Shown here: in pieces, positions 9,291 to 16,579 of the stretch | How the letters are laid out: each line of letters begins with the position of its first letter | Position numbering within the stretch: position 1 is the stretch's first letter | Origin: Rhodococcus spelaei | GTDB taxonomy: Bacteria; Actinomycetota; Actinomycetes; Mycobacteriales; Mycobacteriaceae | Assembly (NCBI RefSeq): GCF_006704125.1 | Contig: NZ_VIGH01000004.1 | Span: 62,001 to 126,000, forward strand | Direction: 5' to 3' | Length of the DNA stretch: 64,000 nucleotides | The notes under the pieces: model-generated | Told to the model about the DNA's origin: nothing | The model's input: the letters and a program-made list of their open reading frames with translations, nothing else | The model's database searches: none | Position numbers and translations under genes: made by a program

Positions 9291-10076
9291 TTACGGCTGC
9301 GCGGGCGTCGGCGTCATGACGCTGAACACGGCCCCGGTCGGGTCGGACAGCACCGCCATTCGTCCGACGGTCGGGATGTCGAACGGTTCGGCCATCACGC
9401 TGCCGCCCGCCGCGTTCGAGGCCTCGACCGTGGCATCGGTGTCGTCGGTGGCGAAATAGACGTGCCAGTGGGTGGGGACCTGAGGCATCTGCGGCGTGGT
9501 GCAGCCGCCGACCTGGTCGTCGCCGACTTGCAGCAGCGTGTACGTCGGGCCGCCCGGCATGTCCGCAACGGAGGACCCGAGGCCGAGGACGGCCGCGTAA
9601 AACGCGAGCGCCTTGTCGGGGTCGGGGGTGATCAGCTCGTTCCAGACGACGGCGCCCGCGTCGCCGACCAGCGTCGCGCCGATGTGCTGGCCGGCCTGCC
9701 AGAGCCCGACCACCGCGCCGGTCGGGTCGCTGACGAAGGACATCCGCCCGGCATCGCCGACGTCCTCGGGACCCATCAGCACCTGACCGCCCGCTCCCGC
9801 GACCTTCGCCGTTGCGGCGGCGGCGTCGTCGGTGGCGAGGTAGGTGTTCCACATCGACGGTGTCCCGGCCGGCACGCCCGGTGGTTGGCCGCCGACGGCG
9901 GAGACGTAGTTCCCGCGCACTCGCGCCATCGAGTAGACGCCGCCGCCGGGAGTGGGCATGTCCTCGAAATCCCAGCCGAACAGGGCGGTGTAATAGGTCT
10001 TGGCGGCGGCGGGATCCGTGGCCGACAGGTCCACCCAACAGGGGGTGCCCTGCACGTAACTCGACCGTTCGGGCAT
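9291..10076 (-). CDS. VOC family protein, CFP30B/TB27.3-like
   Basis: 261 residues made of two glyoxalase/VOC repeats (about 10-125 and 135-258). It is very close to the mycobacterial secreted antigen Rv0577: start region [20 protein letters not shown], then [27 protein letters not shown] and a C-terminal [17 protein letters not shown]. The family is a metal-dependent superfamily; the role of Rv0577 homologues is unsettled (aldehyde detoxification and TLR2 stimulation have been proposed). No signal peptide is visible. The start follows AAAGGACATCGCC. It is the first gene of the ilvD operon, so its promoter in 10077-10208 should serve all four genes. Confidence 0.88.
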   Translation of the reverse strand: MPERSSYVQGTPCWVDLSATDPAAAKTYYTALFGWDFEDMPTPGGGVYSMARVRGNYVSAVGGQPPGVPAGTPSMWNTYLATDDAAAATAKVAGAGGQVLMGPEDVGDAGRMSFVSDPTGAVVGLWQAGQHIGATLVGDAGAVVWNELITPDPDKALAFYAAVLGLGSSVADMPGGPTYTLLQVGDDQVGGCTTPQMPQVPTHWHVYFATDDTDATVEASNAAGGSVMAEPFDIPTVGRMAVLSDPTGAVFSVMTPTPAQP

Positions 10077-10208
10077 GGCGATGTCCTTTCACAGAGAGGA
10101 ATCGGACTTCTCGGGCCTTGCCCACCGACTTCGCTGTGCGAGGCCCATCGGTCACGTTTCCAGTCCGCGGCCCGTTTGGAAAGGGGCAAGGCCGGTGCGG
10201 CGGTTCCG

Positions 10209-11672
10209 TCAGCTCGATCGTTCCCGTACCGGGGCGACGGCAGGACCGGAGATGTCGCAGCGCGACTTGCATTCGATCGAATCCCTGGGCTCCTCGGCCG
10301 GTGCACCCGCAGGAATCAGGGCGGCCGCGATCGCCGCGCCGATCACCAGCAGACCCACACAGATCAGCATCGCAACGCGGAATCCGTGCGAGAACACCTG
10401 CGGGTCGGTGTAGTTCGTGCCCGCGATCCCGGCCAGCCCCGGCAGCGCGGCGACCGCGAGCAACTGGCTGCTGCGGGCGACCGCGTTGTTGACCCCGGAT
10501 GCGATGCCGGCCCGGTCCGTGGACACCGAGCCGAGCACCGCGCCGGTCAGCGGCGCCACCAGCGCCGACAGTCCGAGACCGAACACGACCACCCCGGGCA
10601 GCACGTCGCGCAGGTACGACGCCCCGGGCCCGATCCGCAGCATCAGCAGCAGACCGGCCGCCGCGATCAGCGGACCCACGCTCATCGGGAGTCGCGGGCC
10701 GCGGTGTTGCGCGAATCGTCCGGCCCGCGCGGAGAGCAGCAGCATCAGCACGGTGATCGGCAGCGTCGCCAGGCCGGACGCCAGCGGGGTGAACCCGGCA
10801 CCGAGCTGGAGCTGCAGTACCAGCAGGAAGAAGACGCCGCCGAGTGCCGCGTACACGGCGAGCGTGACCAGGTTTGCCGCGGCGAAGACCCGGGAGCGGA
10901 ACAGCGACGGCGGCACCAGCGGATTGTCGGTACGGAGCTCGACCAGTACGAACGCGAGGAGGAGCGCGGCACCGGCGACGACGGCAACCCAGTGCCCGGC
11001 GATCAGGCCGTAGGTGAGTGCGGCCAACGCGAGTGCGGCCAGCACTGCCCCGGGGAGGTCGAGCCGACCCTGCTGGTGCGGGTCGCGGCTCTCGGGAACG
11101 TGCCGCACCGCCACCCACACCACCGCCGCGGCGAGCGGGAGATTGAGCCAGAACACCGCACGCCAGCTCGACACCTCGACGATCCAACCGCCGAGTAGTG
11201 GTCCGGCGGCCGAGGCCACCCCGCCGAGACCGGACCACAGGCCGATGGCGGCGCCGCGGTCGTCGGGGTCGATGGTCGCCGACAGCAGCGCCAGACTCCC
11301 GGGGGTGAGCAGCGCGGCCCCGACGCCCTGCAGGACGCGGGCGGCGACGAGCAGTTCGATCGTCGGGGCCAGCCCGCACAGGGCCGAGGCGAGCGCGAAC
11401 CAGACTGTGCCCCAGACGAACACCTTGCGCCGGCCGAGCCGGTCGCCGAGCGCACCGGCCAGCAGGATCAGTGAGGCCAGGGTGAGGGTGTAGCCGCTGA
11501 GCACCCACTGCAGCCCCGCGACGGAGGCGCCGAGGTCCTCGCCGATGCGGGGGAGCGCGATGTTGACGACGGTGGCGTCGAGCATCGCGAGGGCGGAGCC
11601 GAGGACGGTCGCAAGCACCACCGCGCGCCCGGTGGACGAGCGCAGGTGGACGGTCGCGCCGGGCGAGTCCAT
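10209..11672 (-). CDS. DHA2-family MFS drug-resistance transporter
   Basis: 487-residue, 14-helix antiporter. Helix 1 reads LAMLDATVVNIALPRIGEDL, including motif D1, followed by WVLSGYTLTLASLILLAGAL and GDRLGRRKVFVWG; helix 5 carries the LQGVGAALLTPGSLALL drug-antiporter motif C region. The C-terminal tail of about 35 polar residues includes two Cys. It is a second, divergent copy of the pump type at the start of the window but has no adjacent regulator. Upstream lies the palindromic element at 11688-11759, which probably isolates it from fadB2 transcription. The substrate is unknown. Confidence 0.88.
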   Translation of the reverse strand: MDSPGATVHLRSSTGRAVVLATVLGSALAMLDATVVNIALPRIGEDLGASVAGLQWVLSGYTLTLASLILLAGALGDRLGRRKVFVWGTVWFALASALCGLAPTIELLVAARVLQGVGAALLTPGSLALLSATIDPDDRGAAIGLWSGLGGVASAAGPLLGGWIVEVSSWRAVFWLNLPLAAAVVWVAVRHVPESRDPHQQGRLDLPGAVLAALALAALTYGLIAGHWVAVVAGAALLLAFVLVELRTDNPLVPPSLFRSRVFAAANLVTLAVYAALGGVFFLLVLQLQLGAGFTPLASGLATLPITVLMLLLSARAGRFAQHRGPRLPMSVGPLIAAAGLLLMLRIGPGASYLRDVLPGVVVFGLGLSALVAPLTGAVLGSVSTDRAGIASGVNNAVARSSQLLAVAALPGLAGIAGTNYTDPQVFSHGFRVAMLICVGLLVIGAAIAAALIPAGAPAEEPRDSIECKSRCDISGPAVAPVRERSS

Positions 11673-11687
11673 GCACCGCAGGCTACA

Positions 11688-11759
11688 GGCGGCTGCGCCG
11701 CCCGTGAGTCCTTCTGGTCCCTGTGCGGGCCAGAAGGACTCACGGGCAGCGGAGCTGCC
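11688..11759. repeat. Dispersed palindromic element, copy 1 (terminator-like)
   Basis: Two 30-base arms (11688-11717 and 11730-11759) pair at 27 of 30 positions around a 12-base loop; the core is CCCGTGAGTCCTTCTGG. Its last base is the first base of the fadB2-like stop codon read on the minus strand. The right arm matches that of the element at 49792-49861 at 29 of 30 bases, and both sit directly after a minus-strand stop. It probably acts as a transcription terminator. Confidence 0.75.
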
Positions 11760-12613
11760 TAGTTGTAGTCGTAGAACCCGCGGCCGGTCTTCTTGCCGAG
11801 GCGACCGGCGTCAACCATCCGGCGCAGCAGTGCCGGCGGCGCGAAGTGCGGCTCCGCGAACTCGGCGTACAGCGACTCCGAGGCGGCGAGGGCGACGTCG
11901 AGGCCGACGGTGTCGAGCAGCGTCAGCGGGCCCATCGGGTAGCCGCAGCCGCCCTTCATGGCCGCGTCGATGTCCTCGGCGGTCGCGTAGCCGGACTCGA
12001 GCATCCGGATCGCGGAGGTCAGGTACGGGATGAGCAGCGCGTTGACGATGAAGCCCGACCGGTCCCCCGCCTGCACGGTGGTCTTGCGCAGGGTGTCCTT
12101 GGCGTAGTCGGTGACGGCCTTCGCGGTCTCCGGCGAGGTCACCAGCGTGGAGATGATCTCGACGAGCGGCATCACCGGCACCGGGTTGAAGAAGTGCACA
12201 CCGACGACCTGCTCGGGGCGCGAGGTGGCGCCCGCGACCTTGATGACCGGGATCGAGGAGGTGTTGGTCGCCAGGATGCCGGACGGCTTGACGATCTTGT
12301 CGAGCTTGCCGAAGATCTCGTACTTCAGCGCCTCGATCTCGGGGGCCGCCTCGATGACCAGGTCACGGTCCGCGAACTCGTCGATGTCGAGGGTGACGCG
12401 CACCCGCGCGATCGCGGCGTCGGCCTCTTCCTGGGTGATCTTGCCCTTGGCGACGCCGCGGGAGATCGACGACGCGATCCGCTTGGTCGCGGCGTCGGCG
12501 TACTCCTGCTTGGTCTCGAGTACCAGGACTTCACTCCCGGCCTTCGCGCACACCTCGGCGATTCCGGCACCCATGGTGCCGCCACCGATCACTCCGATCA
12601 GCTGCACAGTCAT
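11759..12613 (-). CDS. fadB2: 3-hydroxybutyryl-CoA dehydrogenase (FadB2-like)
   Basis: 284-residue cytosolic NAD(P)-dependent enzyme, near-identical in size to mycobacterial FadB2. A Rossmann motif GVIGGGTMGAGIAEVCA starts at residue 7. The 3HCDH signature VVGVHFFNPVPVMPLVEII holds the catalytic His, with Glu and Asn in the second domain (DRSGFIVNALLIPYL). It interconverts 3-hydroxyacyl-CoA and 3-oxoacyl-CoA, typically C4. It is 44 bases downstream of the acyl-CoA synthetase on the same strand, consistent with a small fatty-acid-activation and oxidation operon, and ends at a strong hairpin. Confidence 0.88.
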   Translation of the reverse strand: MTVQLIGVIGGGTMGAGIAEVCAKAGSEVLVLETKQEYADAATKRIASSISRGVAKGKITQEEADAAIARVRVTLDIDEFADRDLVIEAAPEIEALKYEIFGKLDKIVKPSGILATNTSSIPVIKVAGATSRPEQVVGVHFFNPVPVMPLVEIISTLVTSPETAKAVTDYAKDTLRKTTVQAGDRSGFIVNALLIPYLTSAIRMLESGYATAEDIDAAMKGGCGYPMGPLTLLDTVGLDVALAASESLYAEFAEPHFAPPALLRRMVDAGRLGKKTGRGFYDYN

Positions 12614-12657
12614 CTCTCCAAACCTGAAATGCTCGTCATGTTGTCAGGGCCATTCTG

Positions 12658-14277
12658 CTACGGACCGGTAATTACGTTGTCGGCCGCCCGCAGCTCGTTC
12701 TTGCGGACCTTGCCGGTCGGGGTGCGCGGCAGGTCCGACGCGAACACCACCTCGCGCGGCACCTTGTACCCGGCGAGCAGGCCGCGGGTGTGCGCGATCA
12801 GCTCGTCCGCGGTCACCTCCGCACCCGGCCGGACCAGCACGAACGCCTTCGGACGCTCGCCCCACCTGTCGTCCGGTACACCCACGACCGCGACGTCCGC
12901 GACCGCCGGATGCGCGACGATCGCCTGCTCCACCTCGACCGTCGAGATGTTCTCGCCGCCGGAGATGATGATGTCCTTGGCGCGGTCCTTGAGCTGGATG
13001 TAGCCGTCCGGGTGCAGGACGCCGAGGTCACCGGTGTGGAACCAGCCGCCCGCGAACGCCTCCTCGGTGGCCTTCGGATCGCGGTAGTAGGCGAGCATCA
13101 CGTTGTTGCCGCGGAGCACGATCTCGCCCATCGTCTCGCCGTCGGCGGGCACGTCGTGCATCTGCTGGTCCACCACGCGAGCCGTCTCGGCCTGCAGCAT
13201 CCCGACGCCCTGCCGGGCGATCAACACCGCGCGCTCGGCCGGATCGAGCGCGGCCCACGACTCCTGCGGCTCGCAGATCGTGTACGGCCCGTACACCTCG
13301 GTGAGGCCGTAGACGTGCACGACGGTGACGCCGAGGGACTCGAGTTGGCCGATGACGGTCGGCGACGGCGGCGCGCCCGCGGTGGTGATCCGCAGCGGCG
13401 TCGACAGCGGGTGTGCCTGCGGTGCGTCGGCGATGGTCGAGCAGACGGTCGGGGCGCCGCACAGGTTGGTGATGTCGAGCGTGTCGATTGCGTCCCAGAT
13501 CGCGTCGGCACGCACCGCGCGCAGGCACACGTGGGTGCCGCCGGCCGCGGTGACGGCCCATGGGGTGCACCAGCCGTTGCAGTGGAACATCGGCAGCGTC
13601 CACAGGTACTTGGTGTCCCCGGTGAATCCGTTGTGGAAGGTCTCGCCGAACGAGTTCAGGTAGGCGCCGCGGTGGGAGTACATGACGCCCTTGGGTTTTC
13701 CGGTGGTCCCGGAGGTGTAATTGATCGCGATCGTCTGCTGCTCGTCGGCCACACCCCACACCAGAGGCTCGGCAGCGGACGCGTCGACACTGCGCAGGAA
13801 TTCGTCGTAGACGGCGGTCGCGACACCGGTCACCGGGTCGGTGAGGGTGATCGTCGAGTCGGGGATCTCGACGATCTCACGCACCGACGGCACGGCGTCG
13901 CGGACGGTCGTGACCGAGCCGAGGAACTCCGAGTCGACGAACAGGATGCCGGTGCCGGAGTGGTCGAGGATGTACTCGAGCTCCGGCCCGGCGAGGCGCG
14001 AGTTCAGCGCGATCAGCACGCCCCCGGCCAGCGGCACTGCAAAGTGCGCCATCAGCAGCTCCGGGGTGTTCGGCGAGAGGTACGCCACCCGGGCGCCGGG
14101 CTCGATGCGTTCGCGGAGCACGTGCGCGAGCTGCTCGACCTCCGCCGCGAACTCCCGGTAGGTGTAGTGCCGGTGTCCGTGGATGATCGCGGTGCGGTCG
14201 GGGAAGACCGCCGCCGAACGTTCCAGGAAGCGCAGGGGGCTGAGCTCGGAATGGTTGGCGGTCGGGGTGATGGGCAT
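12658..14277 (-). CDS. AMP-dependent acyl-CoA synthetase/ligase
   Basis: 539-residue ANL-superfamily ligase that activates a carboxylic acid via acyl-AMP to acyl-CoA. Seen in order: P-loop YTSGTTGKPKGVMYSHRG, A5-type YGLTEVYGP, GGWFHTGDLGVLHPDGYIQL, hinge region DRAKDIIISGGENIS and the C-terminal catalytic Lys in PRTPTGKVRK. The sequence resembles the medium-chain and methylmercaptopropionyl-CoA (DmdB) ligase branch and routine fadD annotations; the substrate cannot be fixed by eye. The start at 14277 follows GAGGTAGCCGC. It is divergent from a GAF-LuxR regulator and upstream of the fadB2-like gene. Confidence 0.88.
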   Translation of the reverse strand: MPITPTANHSELSPLRFLERSAAVFPDRTAIIHGHRHYTYREFAAEVEQLAHVLRERIEPGARVAYLSPNTPELLMAHFAVPLAGGVLIALNSRLAGPELEYILDHSGTGILFVDSEFLGSVTTVRDAVPSVREIVEIPDSTITLTDPVTGVATAVYDEFLRSVDASAAEPLVWGVADEQQTIAINYTSGTTGKPKGVMYSHRGAYLNSFGETFHNGFTGDTKYLWTLPMFHCNGWCTPWAVTAAGGTHVCLRAVRADAIWDAIDTLDITNLCGAPTVCSTIADAPQAHPLSTPLRITTAGAPPSPTVIGQLESLGVTVVHVYGLTEVYGPYTICEPQESWAALDPAERAVLIARQGVGMLQAETARVVDQQMHDVPADGETMGEIVLRGNNVMLAYYRDPKATEEAFAGGWFHTGDLGVLHPDGYIQLKDRAKDIIISGGENISTVEVEQAIVAHPAVADVAVVGVPDDRWGERPKAFVLVRPGAEVTADELIAHTRGLLAGYKVPREVVFASDLPRTPTGKVRKNELRAADNVITGP

Positions 14278-14347
14278 GCGGCTACCTCGTGTGACGGGGC
14301 TTACAGATGGTTGCCGACGACGTTATGGCCCACTCGGAGGCGGCCGC

Positions 14348-14365
14348 TACCCTACGAAGTGGGTA
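14348..14365. promoter_or_regulatory. Small inverted repeat upstream of GAF-LuxR gene
   Basis: TACCC-N8-GGGTA lies immediately before the chosen regulator start and about 70 bases upstream of the synthetase start. It could be the regulator's own site in the divergent promoter region. The symmetry is short (5 bp arms), so this is a weak call. Confidence 0.3.
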
Positions 14366-14369
14366 TGCA

Positions 14370-15218
14370 ATGAACGAGAACATGAGGCCGGACGACGAGG
14401 ACGCGCTGCGCGGTGAGCTGCGGGCGCTGCGTTCGAGCACCCCGTTTCCGGTGCTGTTCGGTGGGTCGGTGGCGGACGGCCGGATGCTGCTGTCCGGGTT
14501 CGCGGGCACCCGCAGTCGGGTACTGCGCGGCCTGGCGATCGACGCCCGCTGCGGGCTGGGCGGTCGGGCGATCGCCGAGCAGCGGCCCGAGGTGGCGCCG
14601 GACTACTTCGCCTCCAGTCACATCACCCACGACTACGACGTCCAGGTCGCGGGCGAGGGCATCGAGTCGCTCCTGGCGGTCCCGGTGGTGGTGCGCGGGG
14701 TGACCCGCGCCGCGATCTACGGCGGGCTGCGGGCTCGGCGCCCGATCGGCGACGTGATGGCCGGCACGGTGCTGCGTTCGGCGACCAGGCTGGCCCGCGA
14801 GATCGAGATCCGCGACGAGGTGGACCGCCGGGTGCAGCTGATCGAGCGCGCCGATGCGGAACCGGTCGCGCGCAGCACGTCGGAGTCCGAGCGGATCACC
14901 GAGAGTTATCTGCTACTACGGGAACTGGCTGCGCAGGTCGCCGACGCGTCGGTGGCGGAGCGGCTGCGTGCGGTCGAGCGGACGCTGCGCTCGTTGGCCG
15001 CCGTCGAGGATGTCGATCCGTCGATCACGTTGTCGCCGAGGGAGTTCGACGTGCTCTCCCACGTGGCATTGGGCTGTCGGAACGCGGAGATCGCCGAGCG
15101 TCTCTCGCTCAGCGTCGAGACGGTGAAGACCTACATGCGGAACTTGATGGCCAAGCTCGAGGTGAGCAGCAGGCAGCAGGCGGTGTTCGAGGCGCGGCGG
15201 CGAGGGCTGCTGCCGTAG
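14370..15218 (+). CDS. LuxR-type transcriptional regulator with GAF-like sensor domain
   Basis: About 282 residues. The N-terminal 150 residues look like a GAF domain (GLGGRAIAEQRPEVAPDYF, ESLLAVPVVVRGVTRAAIYG), followed by a helical linker and a C-terminal LuxR helix-turn-helix (LSPREFDVLSHVALGCRNAE, then LSLSVETVKTYMRNLMAKLE). There is no receiver Asp, so signalling should be by ligand binding rather than phosphorylation. The start at 14370 (MNENMRPDDED) is preferred; another ATG at 14307 is possible. It is divergent from the acyl-CoA synthetase operon, which makes that operon its likely target, perhaps with an acyl-CoA as signal. Confidence 0.8.
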   Translation: MNENMRPDDEDALRGELRALRSSTPFPVLFGGSVADGRMLLSGFAGTRSRVLRGLAIDARCGLGGRAIAEQRPEVAPDYFASSHITHDYDVQVAGEGIESLLAVPVVVRGVTRAAIYGGLRARRPIGDVMAGTVLRSATRLAREIEIRDEVDRRVQLIERADAEPVARSTSESERITESYLLLRELAAQVADASVAERLRAVERTLRSLAAVEDVDPSITLSPREFDVLSHVALGCRNAEIAERLSLSVETVKTYMRNLMAKLEVSSRQQAVFEARRRGLLP

Positions 15219-15237
15219 AACCAGCTCTGGTCGATAG

Positions 15238-15501
15238 CTACCGCGGCCGGTAGATCTCGCGACGGTGCCCGATGCGAACAACCAGCACGAGAAGCCGGTC
15301 GTCGTGAATTTCATACACGATGCGGTAGTCGCCGGTGCGGACCCGCCATTCGCCTGCGCCACCCGCTAGCTGAGTAGCCGCCGGCGGTCGTGGCTCTACC
15401 GCGAGCAGTTCGAGTGCGGCCTGAATACGGCGACGAACCTGGGGGTCGAACTTGCGCAGTTGGCGGGCAGCAGCCGGCGCCAAGGCAATGCTGTACGTCA
15501 T
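15238..15501 (-). CDS. RelE/ParE superfamily toxin
   Basis: 87 residues with the family pattern: YSIALAPAAARQLRKFDPQV (helical hairpin), then GGAGEWRVRTGDYRIVYEI and LLVLVVRIGHRREIY. The WRVR.GDYR.VY and GHR..IY motifs are diagnostic of RelE-type mRNA interferases; the C-terminal His/Arg/Tyr are the expected catalytic residues. The start ATG at 15501 shares an ATGA with the antitoxin stop, so the toxin is translationally coupled to its antitoxin. It is expected to cut mRNA at the ribosome when free. The gene looks intact. Confidence 0.88.
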   Translation of the reverse strand: MTYSIALAPAAARQLRKFDPQVRRRIQAALELLAVEPRPPAATQLAGGAGEWRVRTGDYRIVYEIHDDRLLVLVVRIGHRREIYRPR

Positions 15502-15773
15502 GTCAGGCCGAGATCGGCCTTGACCTGCTCCCACGGGATCGGTGTCTCACCGGTCTCGTCCATCTCGGCGCGGGCGGCCTCCGCCGCCCTGATGTCGATC
15601 ATGTCCTCGGCGAGCTCGATGAGTCTGTCGAGATCATCCGCGTCGATGACCGCCGCCACCCGCCGCCCGCGTCGGGCGAGGTAGATCGGTGAGTGCTCGG
15701 TGCCCACGCGGTCGATGATCTCGGACAGCTGTTGGCGTGCCTCCGAGACGGGAATGGGAGCTCGAGCAGACAT
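15498..15773 (-). CDS. Phd/YefM-family antitoxin
   Basis: 91 residues. The N-terminal DNA-binding half reads IPVSEARQQLSEIIDRVG, then SPIYLARRGRRVAAVIDADD, the Phd/YefM pattern. The acidic C-terminal half (AEMDETGETPIPWEQVKADL) should neutralise the RelE-type toxin encoded next. As usual, antitoxin precedes toxin. The pair should repress its own promoter by binding the perfect inverted repeat at 15781-15808. The A of its ATG coincides with the predicted +1, so the mRNA is probably leaderless; no ribosome site is visible upstream. Confidence 0.88.
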   Translation of the reverse strand: MSARAPIPVSEARQQLSEIIDRVGTEHSPIYLARRGRRVAAVIDADDLDRLIELAEDMIDIRAAEAARAEMDETGETPIPWEQVKADLGLT

Positions 15774-15779
15774 GAACAA

Positions 15780-15808
15780 ATTGTACGTTTGAACCTTGAA
15801 ACGTACAA
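15780..15808 (-). promoter_or_regulatory. Toxin-antitoxin promoter with embedded palindromic operator
   Basis: On the minus strand, TTGTAC (15803-15808), a 17-base spacer and TACAAT (15780-15785) form a consensus-like promoter. The same bases form a perfect inverted repeat, TTGTACGTTT-N8-AAACGTACAA (15781-15808), overlapping both hexamers. The predicted +1 is the A of the antitoxin ATG. This is the classical autoregulated toxin-antitoxin layout; repressor binding is inferred. Confidence 0.78.
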
Positions 15809-15841
15809 GGATTTGAGCGAGGGCTCGGTGTCGAACGGGCG

Positions 15842-16540
15842 CTACTCGTCGCGGGTGCTGATCGCCGCGATCGCCTCGCCGGTCGGGGAGGCCGCCGAGT
15901 TGGTGGTCATGATCGTCTGCCGGTAGTGCTCGGCGGAGCCGTCGGGGCGACGCTCGAACAGGTCCACCGCGTAGGCGCCGGGCCCTGCCTTCCGTGCGAT
16001 GACGCAATGCGTTGTGCCGACCGGAATTTGGGCGATGCCCTTGCTGATCTGCTCGGCCGACCCGACGCGGGCGCCGGCGGCGACGAAGGTGCGGGCCAGG
16101 ACTCCGTCGCGGGCGCGGTAGTAGGCGTCCTCGAAGCCGGCGATGGTCGCGGCGCCCGCGTCGGGGGAGTCGAGGCTCGCCGGATCGCCCGACGCGAGGC
16201 CAGCGCACCACGGACTCTCCACGGCCGCAACAGTTTCCGTGTCCTCGGCCGACCGCAGCGTGAGGAAGGCGGCCGTGCCGGCTCCCGCGGCGCCCGCTAC
16301 GACGACCAGCGTGGCGACCGTCGCGACCAGGGCGCCGCGTCGACGGCGGGGCGTGCGGTCCGACGGCTGCGGGTCGTCGAAGGGGCCGACGGCGTCGTCG
16401 CCGGTCGACGAGGGGCTCAGCCAGGGACTCGACCTGTCGGCCGCCTCGGGATCCGGGATCGGGACATCGACCGACGACGGCTGGTCGCCGGCGGTCATCC
16501 AGGCGTCGTTGCTGTACGGCGACGACGGTCGGCTAGCCAC
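15842..16540 (-). CDS. Hypothetical single-pass membrane protein
   Basis: 232 residues, unrecognised. The cytoplasmic N-terminus (about 1-68) is Ser/Pro/Asp-rich and ends in RTPRRRR. One membrane helix follows (about 69-93, ALVATVATLVVVAGAAGAGT), then an extracytoplasmic domain of about 140 residues with two Cys (WCAGL, HCVIARK) that could pair. The GTG start at 16540 follows GAGGAGACATC. Orientation by the positive-inside rule puts the C-terminal domain outside. It is 39 bases downstream of the glycine-zipper protein gene, so the two may be co-expressed. Confidence 0.75.
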   Translation of the reverse strand: MASRPSSPYSNDAWMTAGDQPSSVDVPIPDPEAADRSSPWLSPSSTGDDAVGPFDDPQPSDRTPRRRRGALVATVATLVVVAGAAGAGTAAFLTLRSAEDTETVAAVESPWCAGLASGDPASLDSPDAGAATIAGFEDAYYRARDGVLARTFVAAGARVGSAEQISKGIAQIPVGTTHCVIARKAGPGAYAVDLFERRPDGSAEHYRQTIMTTNSAASPTGEAIAAISTRDE

Positions 16541-16579
16541 GATGTCTCCTCACCGGACCCCTCGTGCGGGGCCGTCCTT

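Noticed and set aside
10114-10193. Ten-bp inverted repeat (GGCCTTGCCC / GGGCAAGGCC) separated by 60 bases upstream of the VOC operon
   Set aside because: The arms match perfectly but the spacing is too large for a simple operator or terminator; may be chance.
8692-11676. Very long minus-strand frame spanning three genes
   Set aside because: Only its last 195 codons (the TIGR03086 protein) have domain content; the rest shadows the VOC and MFS genes.
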